Below are positions 43,225-56,203 of a DNA stretch of 64,000 nt, one piece after another. The notes beneath the pieces are model-generated. The model saw nothing but the letters and a program-made list of their open reading frames with translations, was not told where the DNA came from and did no database searches. This stretch comes from Hydrogenophaga intermedia (lineage in GTDB: Bacteria > Pseudomonadota > Gammaproteobacteria > Burkholderiales > Burkholderiaceae_C), in the NCBI RefSeq assembly GCF_000723405.1, contig NZ_CCAE010000001.1:211689-275688 (forward strand). The letters are read 5' to 3'. The first letter of the stretch is position 1. Each line of letters starts with the position of its first letter. Position numbers and translations under genes: made by a program.

Positions 43225-44412
43225 ATGCTGATCGACTTCTTCTACACCTTGCGCTCGGCCAAGCTGCCCGTGTCGGTGAAGGAGTACCTCACCCTGCTGG
43301 AGGCCCTCAAGGCCGACGTGGTCGGGCCCGCCAACCCCGACGCCTGCAGCATGGACGACTTCTACTTCCTCGCGCGCACCGCGCTGGTGAAGGACGAGAA
43401 GCACTTCGACAAGTTCGACCGCGCCTTCGCCGCCTACTTCAAGGGCGTGGAGATGATCGCGGACTTCACCAAGCCCATCCCCGCCGACTGGCTGCGCCAG
43501 GAGATGGAGCGCATCCTGTCCGAGGAGCAAAAGGCGAACGCGCCGAAGATGGACTGGGACGAGCTCATGGAGACATTGCGCAAGCGCCTGGAAGAGCAGA
43601 AGGAGCGCCACGAGGGCGGCAGCCGCTGGATCGGCACCGGCGGCACTTCGCCCTTCGGCAACGGCGGCGTCAACCCCCAGGGCGTGCGCATCGGCGGCAA
43701 GGGCGGTGGCAAGAGCGGCGTGAAGGTCTGGGAGCAGCGCAGCTACCGCGATTACGACGACACGCAGGAACTGGGCACGCGCAACATCAAGGTGGCCCTG
43801 CGCCGGCTGCGCAAGTTCGCGCGCGAGGGCAACGACCTGGAACTGGACCTGCCCGACACCATCCGAAGCACCGCCGCCAACGCCGGCTACCTGGACATCA
43901 AGATGATCCCGGAGCGGCACAACAACGTGAAGGTGCTGCTGCTCATGGACGTGGGCGGCACCATGGACGAGCACATCCAGCGCGTCGAGGAGCTGTTCTC
44001 GGCCGTCAAGAGCGAGTTCAAGCATCTCGAGTTCTATTACTTCCACAACTGCGTCTACGACTTCATGTGGAAGAACAACCGCCGCCGCTACGCCGAGAAA
44101 TTCCCGACCTGGGACATCATCCGCAAGTACAACAAGGACTACAAACTCATCTTCGTGGGCGACGCTACGATGAGCCCCTACGAGATCCTGCAGCCCGGTG
44201 GCAGCGTGGAATACAACAACGAGGAAGCCGGCGCCGAGTGGCTGCAGCGCCTCACCCACACGTTTCCGAAGTTTGCGTGGATCAACCCGGAACCCCAGGG
44301 CGTCTGGCAGTATCGACAGAGCATCAGCATCATCCAGCAGCTCATGGGGCAACGCATGTTCCCGCTCACCTTGAAGGGCTTGGAAGACACGATGCGCATG
44401 CTGTCGAAATAA
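43225..44412 (+). CDS. VWA domain protein (CoxE-like), partner of MoxR
   Basis: A 395-residue cytoplasmic protein. The N-terminal half is helical, with a charged region ([10 protein letters not shown]) and a Gly-rich linker at about 132-163. The VWA domain starts at about residue 235. Its metal site reads D242-V-G-G-T246 in place of the usual DxSxS. The later segments [10 protein letters not shown] and [13 protein letters not shown] supply further loop residues. CoxE-type proteins act with MoxR ATPases, here encoded two genes upstream. A ribosome binding site GGGGAG precedes the ATG. Confidence 0.88.
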   Translation: MLIDFFYTLRSAKLPVSVKEYLTLLEALKADVVGPANPDACSMDDFYFLARTALVKDEKHFDKFDRAFAAYFKGVEMIADFTKPIPADWLRQEMERILSEEQKANAPKMDWDELMETLRKRLEEQKERHEGGSRWIGTGGTSPFGNGGVNPQGVRIGGKGGGKSGVKVWEQRSYRDYDDTQELGTRNIKVALRRLRKFAREGNDLELDLPDTIRSTAANAGYLDIKMIPERHNNVKVLLLMDVGGTMDEHIQRVEELFSAVKSEFKHLEFYYFHNCVYDFMWKNNRRRYAEKFPTWDIIRKYNKDYKLIFVGDATMSPYEILQPGGSVEYNNEEAGAEWLQRLTHTFPKFAWINPEPQGVWQYRQSISIIQQLMGQRMFPLTLKGLEDTMRMLSK

Positions 44413-44419
44413 TCGGCGA

Positions 44420-46501
44420 ATGCGTTTCCTGTCTCCGGTCCGCCATTGCCGGGCCGCGTGGCGGCTTGCTTTCCTGCTTGCGTGTGGCAGCGCCCCCGCG
44501 TGGGCGCAGGTCGACGGGGTGGCGCCGTCGGCACCGCCCCAACCAGCGGCGCCGGCCGCTCCCGCCGCCCCGCCGGACACCCGGCCCGCGCCGAAGCCGA
44601 TCCCTGACGCGACCGACGACGACGAGTCCCGTGCCCTCGACGCCGAAGCCCGTCGCACCGCCCGGGCCGCGCGTCCGCCGGTCACGACACGCTTCCTCAT
44701 CGAGCTCGACGCTCCCGAGGAGTTGCACGACTTCCTCCTGCGCCATCTCAATATCCAGCGCTTTCGCGAGCAGCGCAGCCTCGACGCGGCCGAGCTCGAG
44801 CGCCTGCTGAGCGAGTTGCCCGTCAATGCGCGCGAGCTGCTGGCCACGCGCGGCTACTTCGCGCCCAGCATCGAGATCGGCGAGACCCTGCCGCCCACCC
44901 CGGCCGCCGTGGCGTCCGCCGGGGAAGGCCCGGTGCCGTTGGGCCGCATTCCCGTGCGCGTCGAGCCGGGGCCGCCCACCACCGTGCAAAGCGTGCAGAT
45001 CAGCTTCCTGGGCGACATCGCCAACGACGTCGATGTACAAGCGCAGCGCGAGGCCATCCAGCGCGAGGCCGCGCTGCTGACCGGTCAACGCTTCACACAG
45101 GACCAATGGGACCGCACCAAGTCCGCCGCCCTGCGCCGGCTGACCGCCGAGCGCTACCCCGGCGGGCGCATCAGCAGCAGCCTGGCCGACGTGGACGGCG
45201 CGTCCTCCAGTGCGCGGCTCTACGTGGAACTGGACTCCGGCGCGCGCCGGCGCTTCGGCGCGATCGAGATCGATGGCGCGCAGCGCTACGACGCCGAGAT
45301 GAGCGCGCGCATCGTGCGCCTCACCGGCCTCACGCCCGGCAGCGACTACGACCTCTCCAAACTGCAGCAGGCCCAGCAGCGCCTGCTCGACAGCGGCTAC
45401 TACGACGCCGCCTTCGTCTATGTGGAGCCCGGCGCGGGCGGCGAGCCGCTGCCGGTGAAGGTGCAATTGCGCGAAGCCTTGCGGCAGAAGCTGGTGCTGG
45501 GCATCGGCGCCAGCACCGACAACGGCGCGCGCCTGTCGCTGGAGCACATCCACAATCGCCTGCCGGGCATCGGCTGGCGCGCCCTGTCCACGCTGCGCTT
45601 CGAGCGACAGGACAGCCTGGCCAGCACCGACTGGTCCTCGCCGCTGAACAATGAAGGCTGGCGCTGGATCTCGCTGCTGCAGATGGCGCGCCTGGACAAC
45701 AACCAGGTGGAGACCACCAGCCAGCGGGCCCGCTTCGGGCAGGCGCAGGAGGGCGTGGAGTACGACCGCAGCATCTACCTGCAGTACGACCGCGCGCGCA
45801 CCCTGACCGACAGCGAGCGCCTGAGTGGCATCCGGGGGCGCATCGAATCCTCCCTCACGGCCAACTACGCCTGGGCACGCGAGCGCTTCGACGACCCGAT
45901 CTCGCCCAACCGCGGCCACGCCCTGGCGGTTGAACTGGGCGCCGGCACCACCCTCGGCATCACCCGCAAACCGTTCGGGCGCACGCAGGCGCGCTGGCTC
46001 GGCTACTTCCCGCTCGACCGCGAGGCCGAACTGCCCTCCACCGTGCCGGGCGAACGCCCTACCGCGCGCCCGCCCACGCGCCTGGGCCGCCTGGCGCTGC
46101 GGCTCGAAGGCGGCGCCGTCATCGCCGAAGACAGTACCCCCGTGCCCGACACGCAGCTCTTCTACGCCGGCGGGGACACCTCCGTGCGTGGCTACGGCCT
46201 GCGCGACATCGGCGTGGTGCAGCCCGATGGCAGCGTGCTCGCCGGGCGCTACAAGGCGGTGGTGAGCCTGGAATGGCAGCGCCCGGTCTGGGGCGACGGC
46301 GTGTCGCGCTCGCCCTTCGAGCATGTGCTCTTCGTCGACGGCGGTGCGGTGGCCAACCGGGTGCAGAACCTCGACTTCCAGTGGGGCGTGGGCACCGGCC
46401 TGCGCTACAACAGCCCGGTGGGACCGCTGCAGGTGGACCTGGCCTACGGCCTGGAGGTGCGCAAGCTGCGTCTGCACTTGAGCGTGGGCTTCGTGTTCTG
46501 A
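44420..46501 (+). CDS. tamA: TamA outer-membrane assembly factor (Omp85 family)
   Basis: A 693-residue outer-membrane protein. The signal peptide ends APAWAQ, an Ala/Pro-rich linker follows, then POTRA domains (about residues 90-330) and a 16-strand Omp85 barrel. The barrel has the family lid motif region VRGYGLRDIG and ends in SVGFVF. TamA and TamB form the translocation and assembly module that moves autotransporters or phospholipids between membranes. tamB starts eight bases after its stop. Confidence 0.94.
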   Translation: MRFLSPVRHCRAAWRLAFLLACGSAPAWAQVDGVAPSAPPQPAAPAAPAAPPDTRPAPKPIPDATDDDESRALDAEARRTARAARPPVTTRFLIELDAPEELHDFLLRHLNIQRFREQRSLDAAELERLLSELPVNARELLATRGYFAPSIEIGETLPPTPAAVASAGEGPVPLGRIPVRVEPGPPTTVQSVQISFLGDIANDVDVQAQREAIQREAALLTGQRFTQDQWDRTKSAALRRLTAERYPGGRISSSLADVDGASSSARLYVELDSGARRRFGAIEIDGAQRYDAEMSARIVRLTGLTPGSDYDLSKLQQAQQRLLDSGYYDAAFVYVEPGAGGEPLPVKVQLREALRQKLVLGIGASTDNGARLSLEHIHNRLPGIGWRALSTLRFERQDSLASTDWSSPLNNEGWRWISLLQMARLDNNQVETTSQRARFGQAQEGVEYDRSIYLQYDRARTLTDSERLSGIRGRIESSLTANYAWARERFDDPISPNRGHALAVELGAGTTLGITRKPFGRTQARWLGYFPLDREAELPSTVPGERPTARPPTRLGRLALRLEGGAVIAEDSTPVPDTQLFYAGGDTSVRGYGLRDIGVVQPDGSVLAGRYKAVVSLEWQRPVWGDGVSRSPFEHVLFVDGGAVANRVQNLDFQWGVGTGLRYNSPVGPLQVDLAYGLEVRKLRLHLSVGFVF

Positions 46502-46508
46502 GGCGGCC

Positions 46509-50642
<4,134 letters not shown>

Positions 50643-50697
50643 GCCGTGCGCCCGACGGGGCGCGAGAAGCCCCACCGATACAATCGCCGCTCCCCGC

Positions 50698-50772
50698 GCC
50701 GCCGTAGTTCAATGGATAGAACGAGCGCCTCCTAAGCGCTAGATGCAGGTTCGATTCCTGCCGGGGGCGCCA
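50698..50772 (+). tRNA. tRNA-Arg (anticodon CCT)
   Basis: A 75-base tRNA with CCA encoded. The anticodon stem AGCGC/GCGCT holds loop CTCCTAA with anticodon CCT, reading AGG. The T arm is GCAGG-TTCGATT-CCTGC. The acceptor strands GCCGCCG and CGGGGGC pair except for a G-G mismatch at the fourth pair. A -10-like TACAAT lies at 50679-50684. Confidence 0.93.
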
Positions 50773-50806
50773 CCCCTCTTCCCCGGCAAGGCGCGCTTCG
50801 CGAGCC

Positions 50807-51997
50807 TCACTCGCGCCAATCTTCGCCCGGCATGATGCGCTTCATGAACTCGTCGAACATGGGCACGGTGAACGCCGTGTCCCCGTGGTTCGGGCTCCAG
50901 ACCATGCCCTTCGTGATGAGGGCGCTGCGCGTAGGCGCCAGCGACGAGACCTTGGCGCCGTAGCAGGCGGCGATGTCGCCCGAGCGGTGCGGCCCCGCAC
51001 CCAGTTCCGCCATCGCACGCAGGTAGCGTTTTTCCTTGGGCGTGCAGCGGTCGAACCGCACCCGGAAGAAGCTCTCGTCCAGCGCCGCAATGGCCTGGGT
51101 AGAGGCCTCGGCCACGTCGCGCCGCCTAATGGGCGATGCGCTGGCCGCCAGCCAGGTGTGGCTGCCCCATTCCTGCAGGAAGTACGCATAGCCCTCCGTC
51201 AGGGCCAGGATGCGCTCGACGGCGTCGCCATCAATGGTGGCGCCTTCGTTCTCGATCGGGCGGCCAATGGCCTGCCGGGCCGCCTCGTCGGGCAAAGGTC
51301 CGATTTCGGGGAATTCGAAGAGGCGTTCCGCGTACGACTTGGCGTTGCCCATCTGGCCACGCAATTGCGGCAGCCCCGCACCCACCAGGATGACCGGCAG
51401 TTGCCTCTGCTCCGTCCTGTGCATGGCCGTGATCAGCGCGGCCAGTTGTTCCTCTTCAACGTACTGAAGCTCATCGATGAACAGGGCTACCGCCGTGCCG
51501 GCCGCTTTCGCTGCCAGACCCACCTGCTCGAACAAGGCCTGCAGGTCGTGCTCGAGGTCGCCGTTGTCGGCCAGGCCCGGTTCGGGGTCGAAGTCGTAGC
51601 CGACTTCGATGTCCTGGTACGTCACCTTGAGCTTGCTGGCAAAACCGGCCAGCGCGCGAAGCCCCCTCACCGCATGGTTCTTGGCGGTTTCGAGCCGGCT
51701 CAACCGCAACAGGGCCTGCCGCAGTTGTGGCGCCAGGATCGCGGGCAAGGAGCGCCCCTCGGGCGCCTCGATCCGCACGGTGTGGATGCCCGAGGCTTCT
51801 GCATCCTGCCGGATGCGGTCCAGCAGCACGGTCTTGCCGACCCCCCGAAGCCCCACCAGCATGGCGCTTTTGGCCGGGCGTCCGAGGCGGGTGCGCTCCA
51901 GGCTGACCCGCAAGGATTCGCGCAACTCGTCGCGCCCCGCGAGTTCTGGAGGGGGCGTGCCCGCGCCGGGCGCAAAAGGGTTTCTGATGGGGTCCAT
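50807..51997 (-). CDS. AAA+ ATPase with C-terminal winged-helix domain (Orc/Cdc6-like layout)
   Basis: A 396-residue protein. Walker A is GLRGVGKT at 49-56, Walker B is VALFIDELQYVEEEQ, and sensor 1 is LPVILVGAGLPQLRG. The last about 70 residues (CTPKEKRYLRAMAEL, then SGDIAACYGAKVSSLAPTRSALITKGMVW) form a winged helix. This arrangement resembles Orc1/Cdc6 or STAND-type ATPases that bind DNA. It has no functional neighbours, begins right beside tRNA-Arg, and its upstream region is AT-rich, unlike the window. It is probably an accessory gene; its function is unknown. Confidence 0.82.
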   Translation of the reverse strand: MDPIRNPFAPGAGTPPPELAGRDELRESLRVSLERTRLGRPAKSAMLVGLRGVGKTVLLDRIRQDAEASGIHTVRIEAPEGRSLPAILAPQLRQALLRLSRLETAKNHAVRGLRALAGFASKLKVTYQDIEVGYDFDPEPGLADNGDLEHDLQALFEQVGLAAKAAGTAVALFIDELQYVEEEQLAALITAMHRTEQRQLPVILVGAGLPQLRGQMGNAKSYAERLFEFPEIGPLPDEAARQAIGRPIENEGATIDGDAVERILALTEGYAYFLQEWGSHTWLAASASPIRRRDVAEASTQAIAALDESFFRVRFDRCTPKEKRYLRAMAELGAGPHRSGDIAACYGAKVSSLAPTRSALITKGMVWSPNHGDTAFTVPMFDEFMKRIMPGEDWRE

Positions 51998-52012
51998 GGG
52001 TCGTTTATAGCA

Positions 52013-52053
52013 AAGTTTGGAAAGTTATTGAAATTCGATAACTTTCCAAACTT
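52013..52053. promoter_or_regulatory. perfect 16-bp inverted repeat upstream of the ATPase gene
   Basis: AAGTTTGGAAAGTTAT at 52013-52028 is repeated in reverse complement at 52038-52053, with a nine-base spacer. The near arm lies 15 bases from the ATPase start. On the minus strand a TATAAA follows the repeat and ends nine bases before the ATG, so the repeat overlaps the probable promoter. This fits an operator, possibly for the ATPase itself. Confidence 0.75.
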
Positions 52054-52186
52054 CACTTGATATGACCGTTCAGCGCACAGCATTTAACTCCTTGTCGAAA
52101 CACTGGCTCCTCGTTCGTCGTGCACGTGAAGCCACCCCACGCCCTGTGCCGGGCCTTCACCTTCATCCACCCTCCGGAGACCCCGC

Positions 52187-52615
52187 ATGACCTCGCTCAG
52201 CCCCTACCTCTCCTACAACGGCAACTGCGCCGAAGCCATGAAGTTCTACGCCAAGCTGTTCGGCGCGAAGCTCGAAGCGCTCATGACCTATGGCGACCTG
52301 AAGGACCAGATGCCCTGCCCGCCCGGCGGCGAGAACATGGTCATGCACGCCTACCTGGTGCACCCAGGCTTCACCCTCATGGCCGGCGACACGCCGCCTG
52401 GCATGGAATTCAAGGGCATCGAAGGCGCGATGATGGCCATCACCTTCGACACGACGGCCGAGGCCGAGCGCGTGTTCAAGGCGCTCAGCGAAGGCGGCAA
52501 GGTCACCATGGCACTCGAAGAAACCTTCTGGGCCAAGACCTTCGGCATGGTCACCGACCGCTTCGGCACACCCTGGGGCATCAACGGCGGGCCGAAGGAA
52601 ATGCCGAAGGGCTGA
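52187..52615 (+). CDS. VOC family protein, PhnB/YjdN-like
   Basis: A 142-residue protein of the PhnB type within the VOC fold: SPYLSYNGNCAEAMKFYAKLFG at the start, MHAYLVHPGFTLMAGDTPPG in the middle, and WAKTFGMVTDRFGTPWGING at the end. E. coli YjdN is close in type, and the fold is also found in 3-demethylubiquinone methyltransferase-like entries; no reaction has been proved. It stands alone after the ATPase gene's divergent upstream region. Confidence 0.87.
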   Translation: MTSLSPYLSYNGNCAEAMKFYAKLFGAKLEALMTYGDLKDQMPCPPGGENMVMHAYLVHPGFTLMAGDTPPGMEFKGIEGAMMAITFDTTAEAERVFKALSEGGKVTMALEETFWAKTFGMVTDRFGTPWGINGGPKEMPKG

Positions 52616-52628
52616 CGATCCGCCGCCG

Positions 52629-52694
52629 GGCCGCCCCAAGGCGGATCAGCCCCCTCGGGGGGCAGCGACCCGCGCAGCGGCGGAGCGTGGGGGT
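52629..52694. repeat. GC-rich double-hairpin intergenic element
   Basis: Two adjacent hairpins: CCGCC-CCAA-GGCGG at 52631-52644 and GCCCCC-TCG-GGGGGC at 52649-52663, followed by the GC-rich stretch CAGCGACCCGCGCAGCGGCG. It resembles the short dispersed element common between genes in Comamonadaceae genomes, here between convergent genes. Only one copy is seen in this window. Confidence 0.55.
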
Positions 52695-52700
52695 CATGGA

Positions 52701-53954
52701 TCAGCGCAGCATCGCGTAGCCGATGCCGATGGCGGCGATGAGCCCCACCACGTCGGCAAACAGCGCGCACACCAGCGCGTAGCGCGTGCGCTGCACGCCG
52801 ATGCTGCCGAAGTACACCGCGAGCACGTAGAACGTGGTCTCGGTGGAGCCCTGCACGATGGCGGCCAGGCGCCCGGCGAAGGAGTCCACGCCGTGCGCCT
52901 GCATCACGTCAATCATGAGCCCGCGCGCGCCCGCGCCCGAGAAAATCTTCATCAGGCCCACGGGCAGCGCGGGCAGGAAGTCGGTGTTGAACCCCAGCGC
53001 CGACACCAGCGCGCCGATGCCCGCGAGCAGGAAGTCCATGCAGCCCGCCGCGCGGAACAGGCCGATGGCGACCAGGATGGCGATCAGGTACGGCACGATC
53101 TGTATGGCCACGCCGAAGCCGTCCTTCGCGCCTTCGATGAAGGCGTCGTACACGTTCACGCGGCGCACCGCGCCCGCGACGATGAACAGCATCACCACGC
53201 CCAGGATCACCGCCGCTCCGGTGGTGCCGGCAATGCGCGCGGCCTGATCGGCCGGCAGGCGGGCCAGCGCCGTAACGGCGGCGGCCAGCAAACCGCCCAC
53301 GGCCAGCACCGGCAACAGAAACCGCGCGCGCCACAGCGGCAGGCGCTGGCACACCGCCACGGCCAGCACGCCCGCCAGCAGCGCGATGAAGGTGACCAGC
53401 AGCGTGGGCAGGAAGATGTCGGCGGCGTTGAACTCCGCGCCCAGGCCCTGCTTGAGCGCCACGCTCTGGCGGATGGCGATGACCGAGGTGGGAATCAGCG
53501 TGAGCCCCGCCGTGTTGAGCACCACGAACATGATCTGCGCGTGGCTGGCGGTGCCGGCGGGTTCGGTGTTGAGGGTCTGCAGCTCGCGCATGGCCTTGAG
53601 GCCCAGCGGCGTGGCGGCGTTGTCCAGGCCCAGCAGATTGGCCGAGATGTTCATGGTCATGGCGCCCTGTGCGGGGTGGCCTTGTGGCACCTCGGGGAAC
53701 AGGCGGCGCAGCAGCGGGCCGGCCAGGCGCGCGAGCAGCTCGATCATGCCGGCGCGCTCGCCCACGCGCATGAGGCCCAGCCACAGCGCCATCACCCCGG
53801 CCAGGCCGAGCGAGATCTCGAAGCCGGAGCGTGCGCCGTCGAACAGCGCGGTGAGCAGTGCAGGGAGGATGCCGTCCTCGCCCAGGGCCCAGCGCACCAG
53901 GGCGGTGGCGAAGGCCACCGTGAAGAGACCGATCCAGGCCCAGTTCATCGCCAT
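52701..53954 (-). CDS. SpmA-SpmB fusion (nucleoside recognition domain) membrane protein
   Basis: A 417-residue protein in which two Gate/nucleoside-recognition domains are joined: an SpmA-like half (MTMNISANLLGLDNAATPLG) and an SpmB-like half (VYDAFIEGAKDGFGVAIQIVPYLIAILVAI, then VQGSTETTFYVLAVYFGSIG). About ten helices are predicted. Bacillus SpmA and SpmB are separate proteins needed for spore core dehydration; this organism does not sporulate, so here it is probably a transporter of unknown substrate. A second ATG lies six bases downstream. Confidence 0.86.
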   Translation of the reverse strand: MAMNWAWIGLFTVAFATALVRWALGEDGILPALLTALFDGARSGFEISLGLAGVMALWLGLMRVGERAGMIELLARLAGPLLRRLFPEVPQGHPAQGAMTMNISANLLGLDNAATPLGLKAMRELQTLNTEPAGTASHAQIMFVVLNTAGLTLIPTSVIAIRQSVALKQGLGAEFNAADIFLPTLLVTFIALLAGVLAVAVCQRLPLWRARFLLPVLAVGGLLAAAVTALARLPADQAARIAGTTGAAVILGVVMLFIVAGAVRRVNVYDAFIEGAKDGFGVAIQIVPYLIAILVAIGLFRAAGCMDFLLAGIGALVSALGFNTDFLPALPVGLMKIFSGAGARGLMIDVMQAHGVDSFAGRLAAIVQGSTETTFYVLAVYFGSIGVQRTRYALVCALFADVVGLIAAIGIGYAMLR

Positions 53955-53990
53955 GGGGGGCGATGGTAGGGCCTGCGGCGCCCTCCCCCG

Positions 53991-54452
53991 CTACACCTGC
54001 AGTTGCCCCTCGGTCAGCGTGTCGAGCTGGAAGCGCCCGCTGCGGTCCCACAGCCACGTGTCGATGTAGCTGGTGCGACTGCCCGGCGAGGGGAACGGCG
54101 CGGCGTCGCGCACCAGGCGCTCGATCTGCGTCACCACCTCGGGCGCGTGGCTGGGCGCGCGCAGCCACTTGAAAGAGCCCACGCGGCCGCTGCCCTCGAC
54201 CACCACCTCCAGCACGCCGATGGCGTAGAGCATGGCGGGCAGGCGCCCCTGGTAGATGCGGTCGGGGTAGCGGCGGTAGAGGTGGCTGGCCGCCGCGCGG
54301 CGGTAGGCCGGGTCGGCCGCAGGGGCCTGGCGGCCCGGCATGGGCAGCGAGGGAAAGGAGCAGCCGGCCATGAGCGCGGCGGCACCGGTGGCGGCGCCCA
54401 GGGCCAGGAGTTGGCGCCGGTCAATCAGGGGGGGAGGGGGTGTGCGATCCAT
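53991..54452 (-). CDS. hypothetical Tat-type lipoprotein with TonB-C-like domain
   Basis: A 153-residue protein. The N-terminus DRRQLLALGAATGAAALMAGC combines an RR pair with a lipobox. The remainder (YPDRIYQGRLPAMLYAIGVL, EVVVEGSGRVGSFKWLRAPS, IERLVRDAAPFPSPG) is arranged like the TonB C-terminal domain, but I cannot confirm membership. It follows the ABC permease gene on the same strand after a gap of 64 bases. Function unknown. Confidence 0.7.
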   Translation of the reverse strand: MDRTPPPPLIDRRQLLALGAATGAAALMAGCSFPSLPMPGRQAPAADPAYRRAAASHLYRRYPDRIYQGRLPAMLYAIGVLEVVVEGSGRVGSFKWLRAPSHAPEVVTQIERLVRDAAPFPSPGSRTSYIDTWLWDRSGRFQLDTLTEGQLQV

Positions 54453-54516
54453 GCGCGGGATTGAAGCAGCGCGCGTGCAGCCGCACAAGGGCCGCAACAA
54501 GAACTTACGTGGCGTG

Positions 54517-56124
54517 TCAGCGCTGGCGGAGCGTGCGGCTGAGCAGGATCACGGGGATCAATCCCACCAGCACCAGTGCCAGCGCGGGCAACGCGGCCTC
54601 GCCCAGGCGCTCGTCGCGCGCCAGGTTGTAGGTGACCACGGCCAGGGTGTCGCTGTTGAAGGGCCGCAGCACCAGCGTGGCGGGCAACTCCTTCATCACG
54701 TCCACGAACACCAGCAGCGCCGCCGCCGCCGTGGCGCGCTTGAGCAGCGGCCAGTGCACGCGCGCGGCCAGCGCCGTGCCGGTGGTGCCCAACATGCGGG
54801 CGGAGTCGTCCAGGCTGCCCGGAATGCGCGCGTAACCCGCCTGCACCGACTGCAGGGCCACCGCAGAGAAGCGCACCAGGTAGGCCCACACAATACCCAG
54901 CGCCGTGGCCGTGACCCAGTAGCCCACGCCGGCGTCGGGCCAGCGTTCCTGCACCCAGCCCACTGGCAGCAGCAGGCCCACCACGATGACCGCGCCCGGG
55001 ATGGCGTAGCCCAGACTCACGAGCTGCGAGACGCCGCGCGTGAGTCCCGAGGGTCGCGCACGCGCCGCGAAACCCAGCGCCAGGGCAATCAGCACCGCCA
55101 GCGCCGCCGCCAGGCCCGCCAGCCGCACGCTGTTGAGCGCCCACTGCTGGAACTGGCCCCAGGGCAGCACGTCCCAACCGCCGATCAGCGGGTGCAGCAT
55201 GAACAGCACCGGCAGCACGAAGCCGAAGAGCACGGGCAGCGCGCACACCAGCACCGCCAGCGCAGCACGCGCACCGTGCAGCCGAACGGGTTGCGCCTCG
55301 GCGCTGCCGGCGCGCTGGCCACGCAGCGTGGCGAAGCGCATGCGCCGCTGCGCACGCTGCTCCACCCACAACAAGGCGGCCACGGTCAGCAGCAGCAGCG
55401 TGGCCAGTTGCGCGGCGGCCAAGCGGTTGTCCATCACCAGCCAGGCCTTGTAGACGCCGGCGGTGAAGGTCTGGATGCCGAAGTAGCTGGCGACGCCGAA
55501 GTCGGCCAGGGTTTCCATGAGCGCGAGCGCCACCCCGGCCGCCACGGCCGGGCGCGCCAACGGCAGCGCCACGGTGCGGATGCGCCGGGCCAGCGGCGCG
55601 CCCAGCAGGCGCGCGGCCTCCATCAGTTGCGCGGCGCGCTCGGCCAGCGCGGTGCGCGCGAGCAGGTAGACGTAGGGGTAGAGCGTGAAGGTGAAGACCC
55701 AGACCGCGCCGCTGGTGCTGCGCACCTCGGGCAGCAGGCGCCCGCTCAGGCCGAAGCTGGTGCGCATCCAGTTCTGCAGCGGGCCGCTGAACTGCAGGAA
55801 GTCGGTGTAGGCGTAGGCCACCACGTAGGCCGGCATGGCCAGCGGCAACAGCAGCGCCCATTCGAAGGCGCGGCGGCCAGGAAAGTCGAACAGCGTGACC
55901 GCGCTGGCGGTGAGAACGCCCACCAGCGCCACGCCGATCGCCACGCTCACGCACAGCACCAGCGAGGTGAGCGTGTAGTCGGGCAACACGGTCTGCGCCA
56001 TCTGCAGCAGCACGTCCCGCGCGGCGGCGTCGAAGCCGAACCAGGACGCGGCGAGCGCGAACACCGGCAACACCAGCACGGCGGCCAGCGACAACAAGAG
56101 CACCTGAGCGGGCCAGCGCGGCAT
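54517..56124 (-). CDS. iron(III)-type ABC transporter permease (FbpB-like)
   Basis: A 535-residue inner-membrane permease with about 12 helices in two similar halves, each with a binding-protein-dependent transport loop: EAARLLGAPLARRIRTVALP in the first half and DSARMLGTTGTALAARVHWP in the second. The size and duplicated arrangement fit FbpB/SfuB ferric permeases. The ATPase gene is divergent, 79 bases away. No periplasmic FbpA gene is in the window, so the substrate remains presumptive. Confidence 0.9.
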   Translation of the reverse strand: MPRWPAQVLLLSLAAVLVLPVFALAASWFGFDAAARDVLLQMAQTVLPDYTLTSLVLCVSVAIGVALVGVLTASAVTLFDFPGRRAFEWALLLPLAMPAYVVAYAYTDFLQFSGPLQNWMRTSFGLSGRLLPEVRSTSGAVWVFTFTLYPYVYLLARTALAERAAQLMEAARLLGAPLARRIRTVALPLARPAVAAGVALALMETLADFGVASYFGIQTFTAGVYKAWLVMDNRLAAAQLATLLLLTVAALLWVEQRAQRRMRFATLRGQRAGSAEAQPVRLHGARAALAVLVCALPVLFGFVLPVLFMLHPLIGGWDVLPWGQFQQWALNSVRLAGLAAALAVLIALALGFAARARPSGLTRGVSQLVSLGYAIPGAVIVVGLLLPVGWVQERWPDAGVGYWVTATALGIVWAYLVRFSAVALQSVQAGYARIPGSLDDSARMLGTTGTALAARVHWPLLKRATAAAALLVFVDVMKELPATLVLRPFNSDTLAVVTYNLARDERLGEAALPALALVLVGLIPVILLSRTLRQR

Positions 56125-56177
56125 GGAATGGGGATTTCGTTATGGGCGCGGTGGCTCAGGCCTTCAACCGCATCAAC

Positions 56178-56203
56178 GCAAATGAGAATTGTAGATATCT
56201 ACA
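56178..56203. promoter_or_regulatory. Fur-like site and 14-bp palindrome between the ABC genes
   Basis: The divergent promoter region contains AAATGAGAATT, close to the AT-rich GATAATGATAAT core of Fur boxes, running into the perfect palindrome TGTAGATATCTACA at 56190-56203. The palindrome ends directly at the first ATG of the ATPase gene. Iron regulation is likely but not shown. Confidence 0.5.

Noticed and set aside
50698..52100. A tRNA-bounded integrated element
   Set aside because: The ATPase gene lies beside tRNA-Arg, but I found no integrase and no second copy of the tRNA 3' end within the window.
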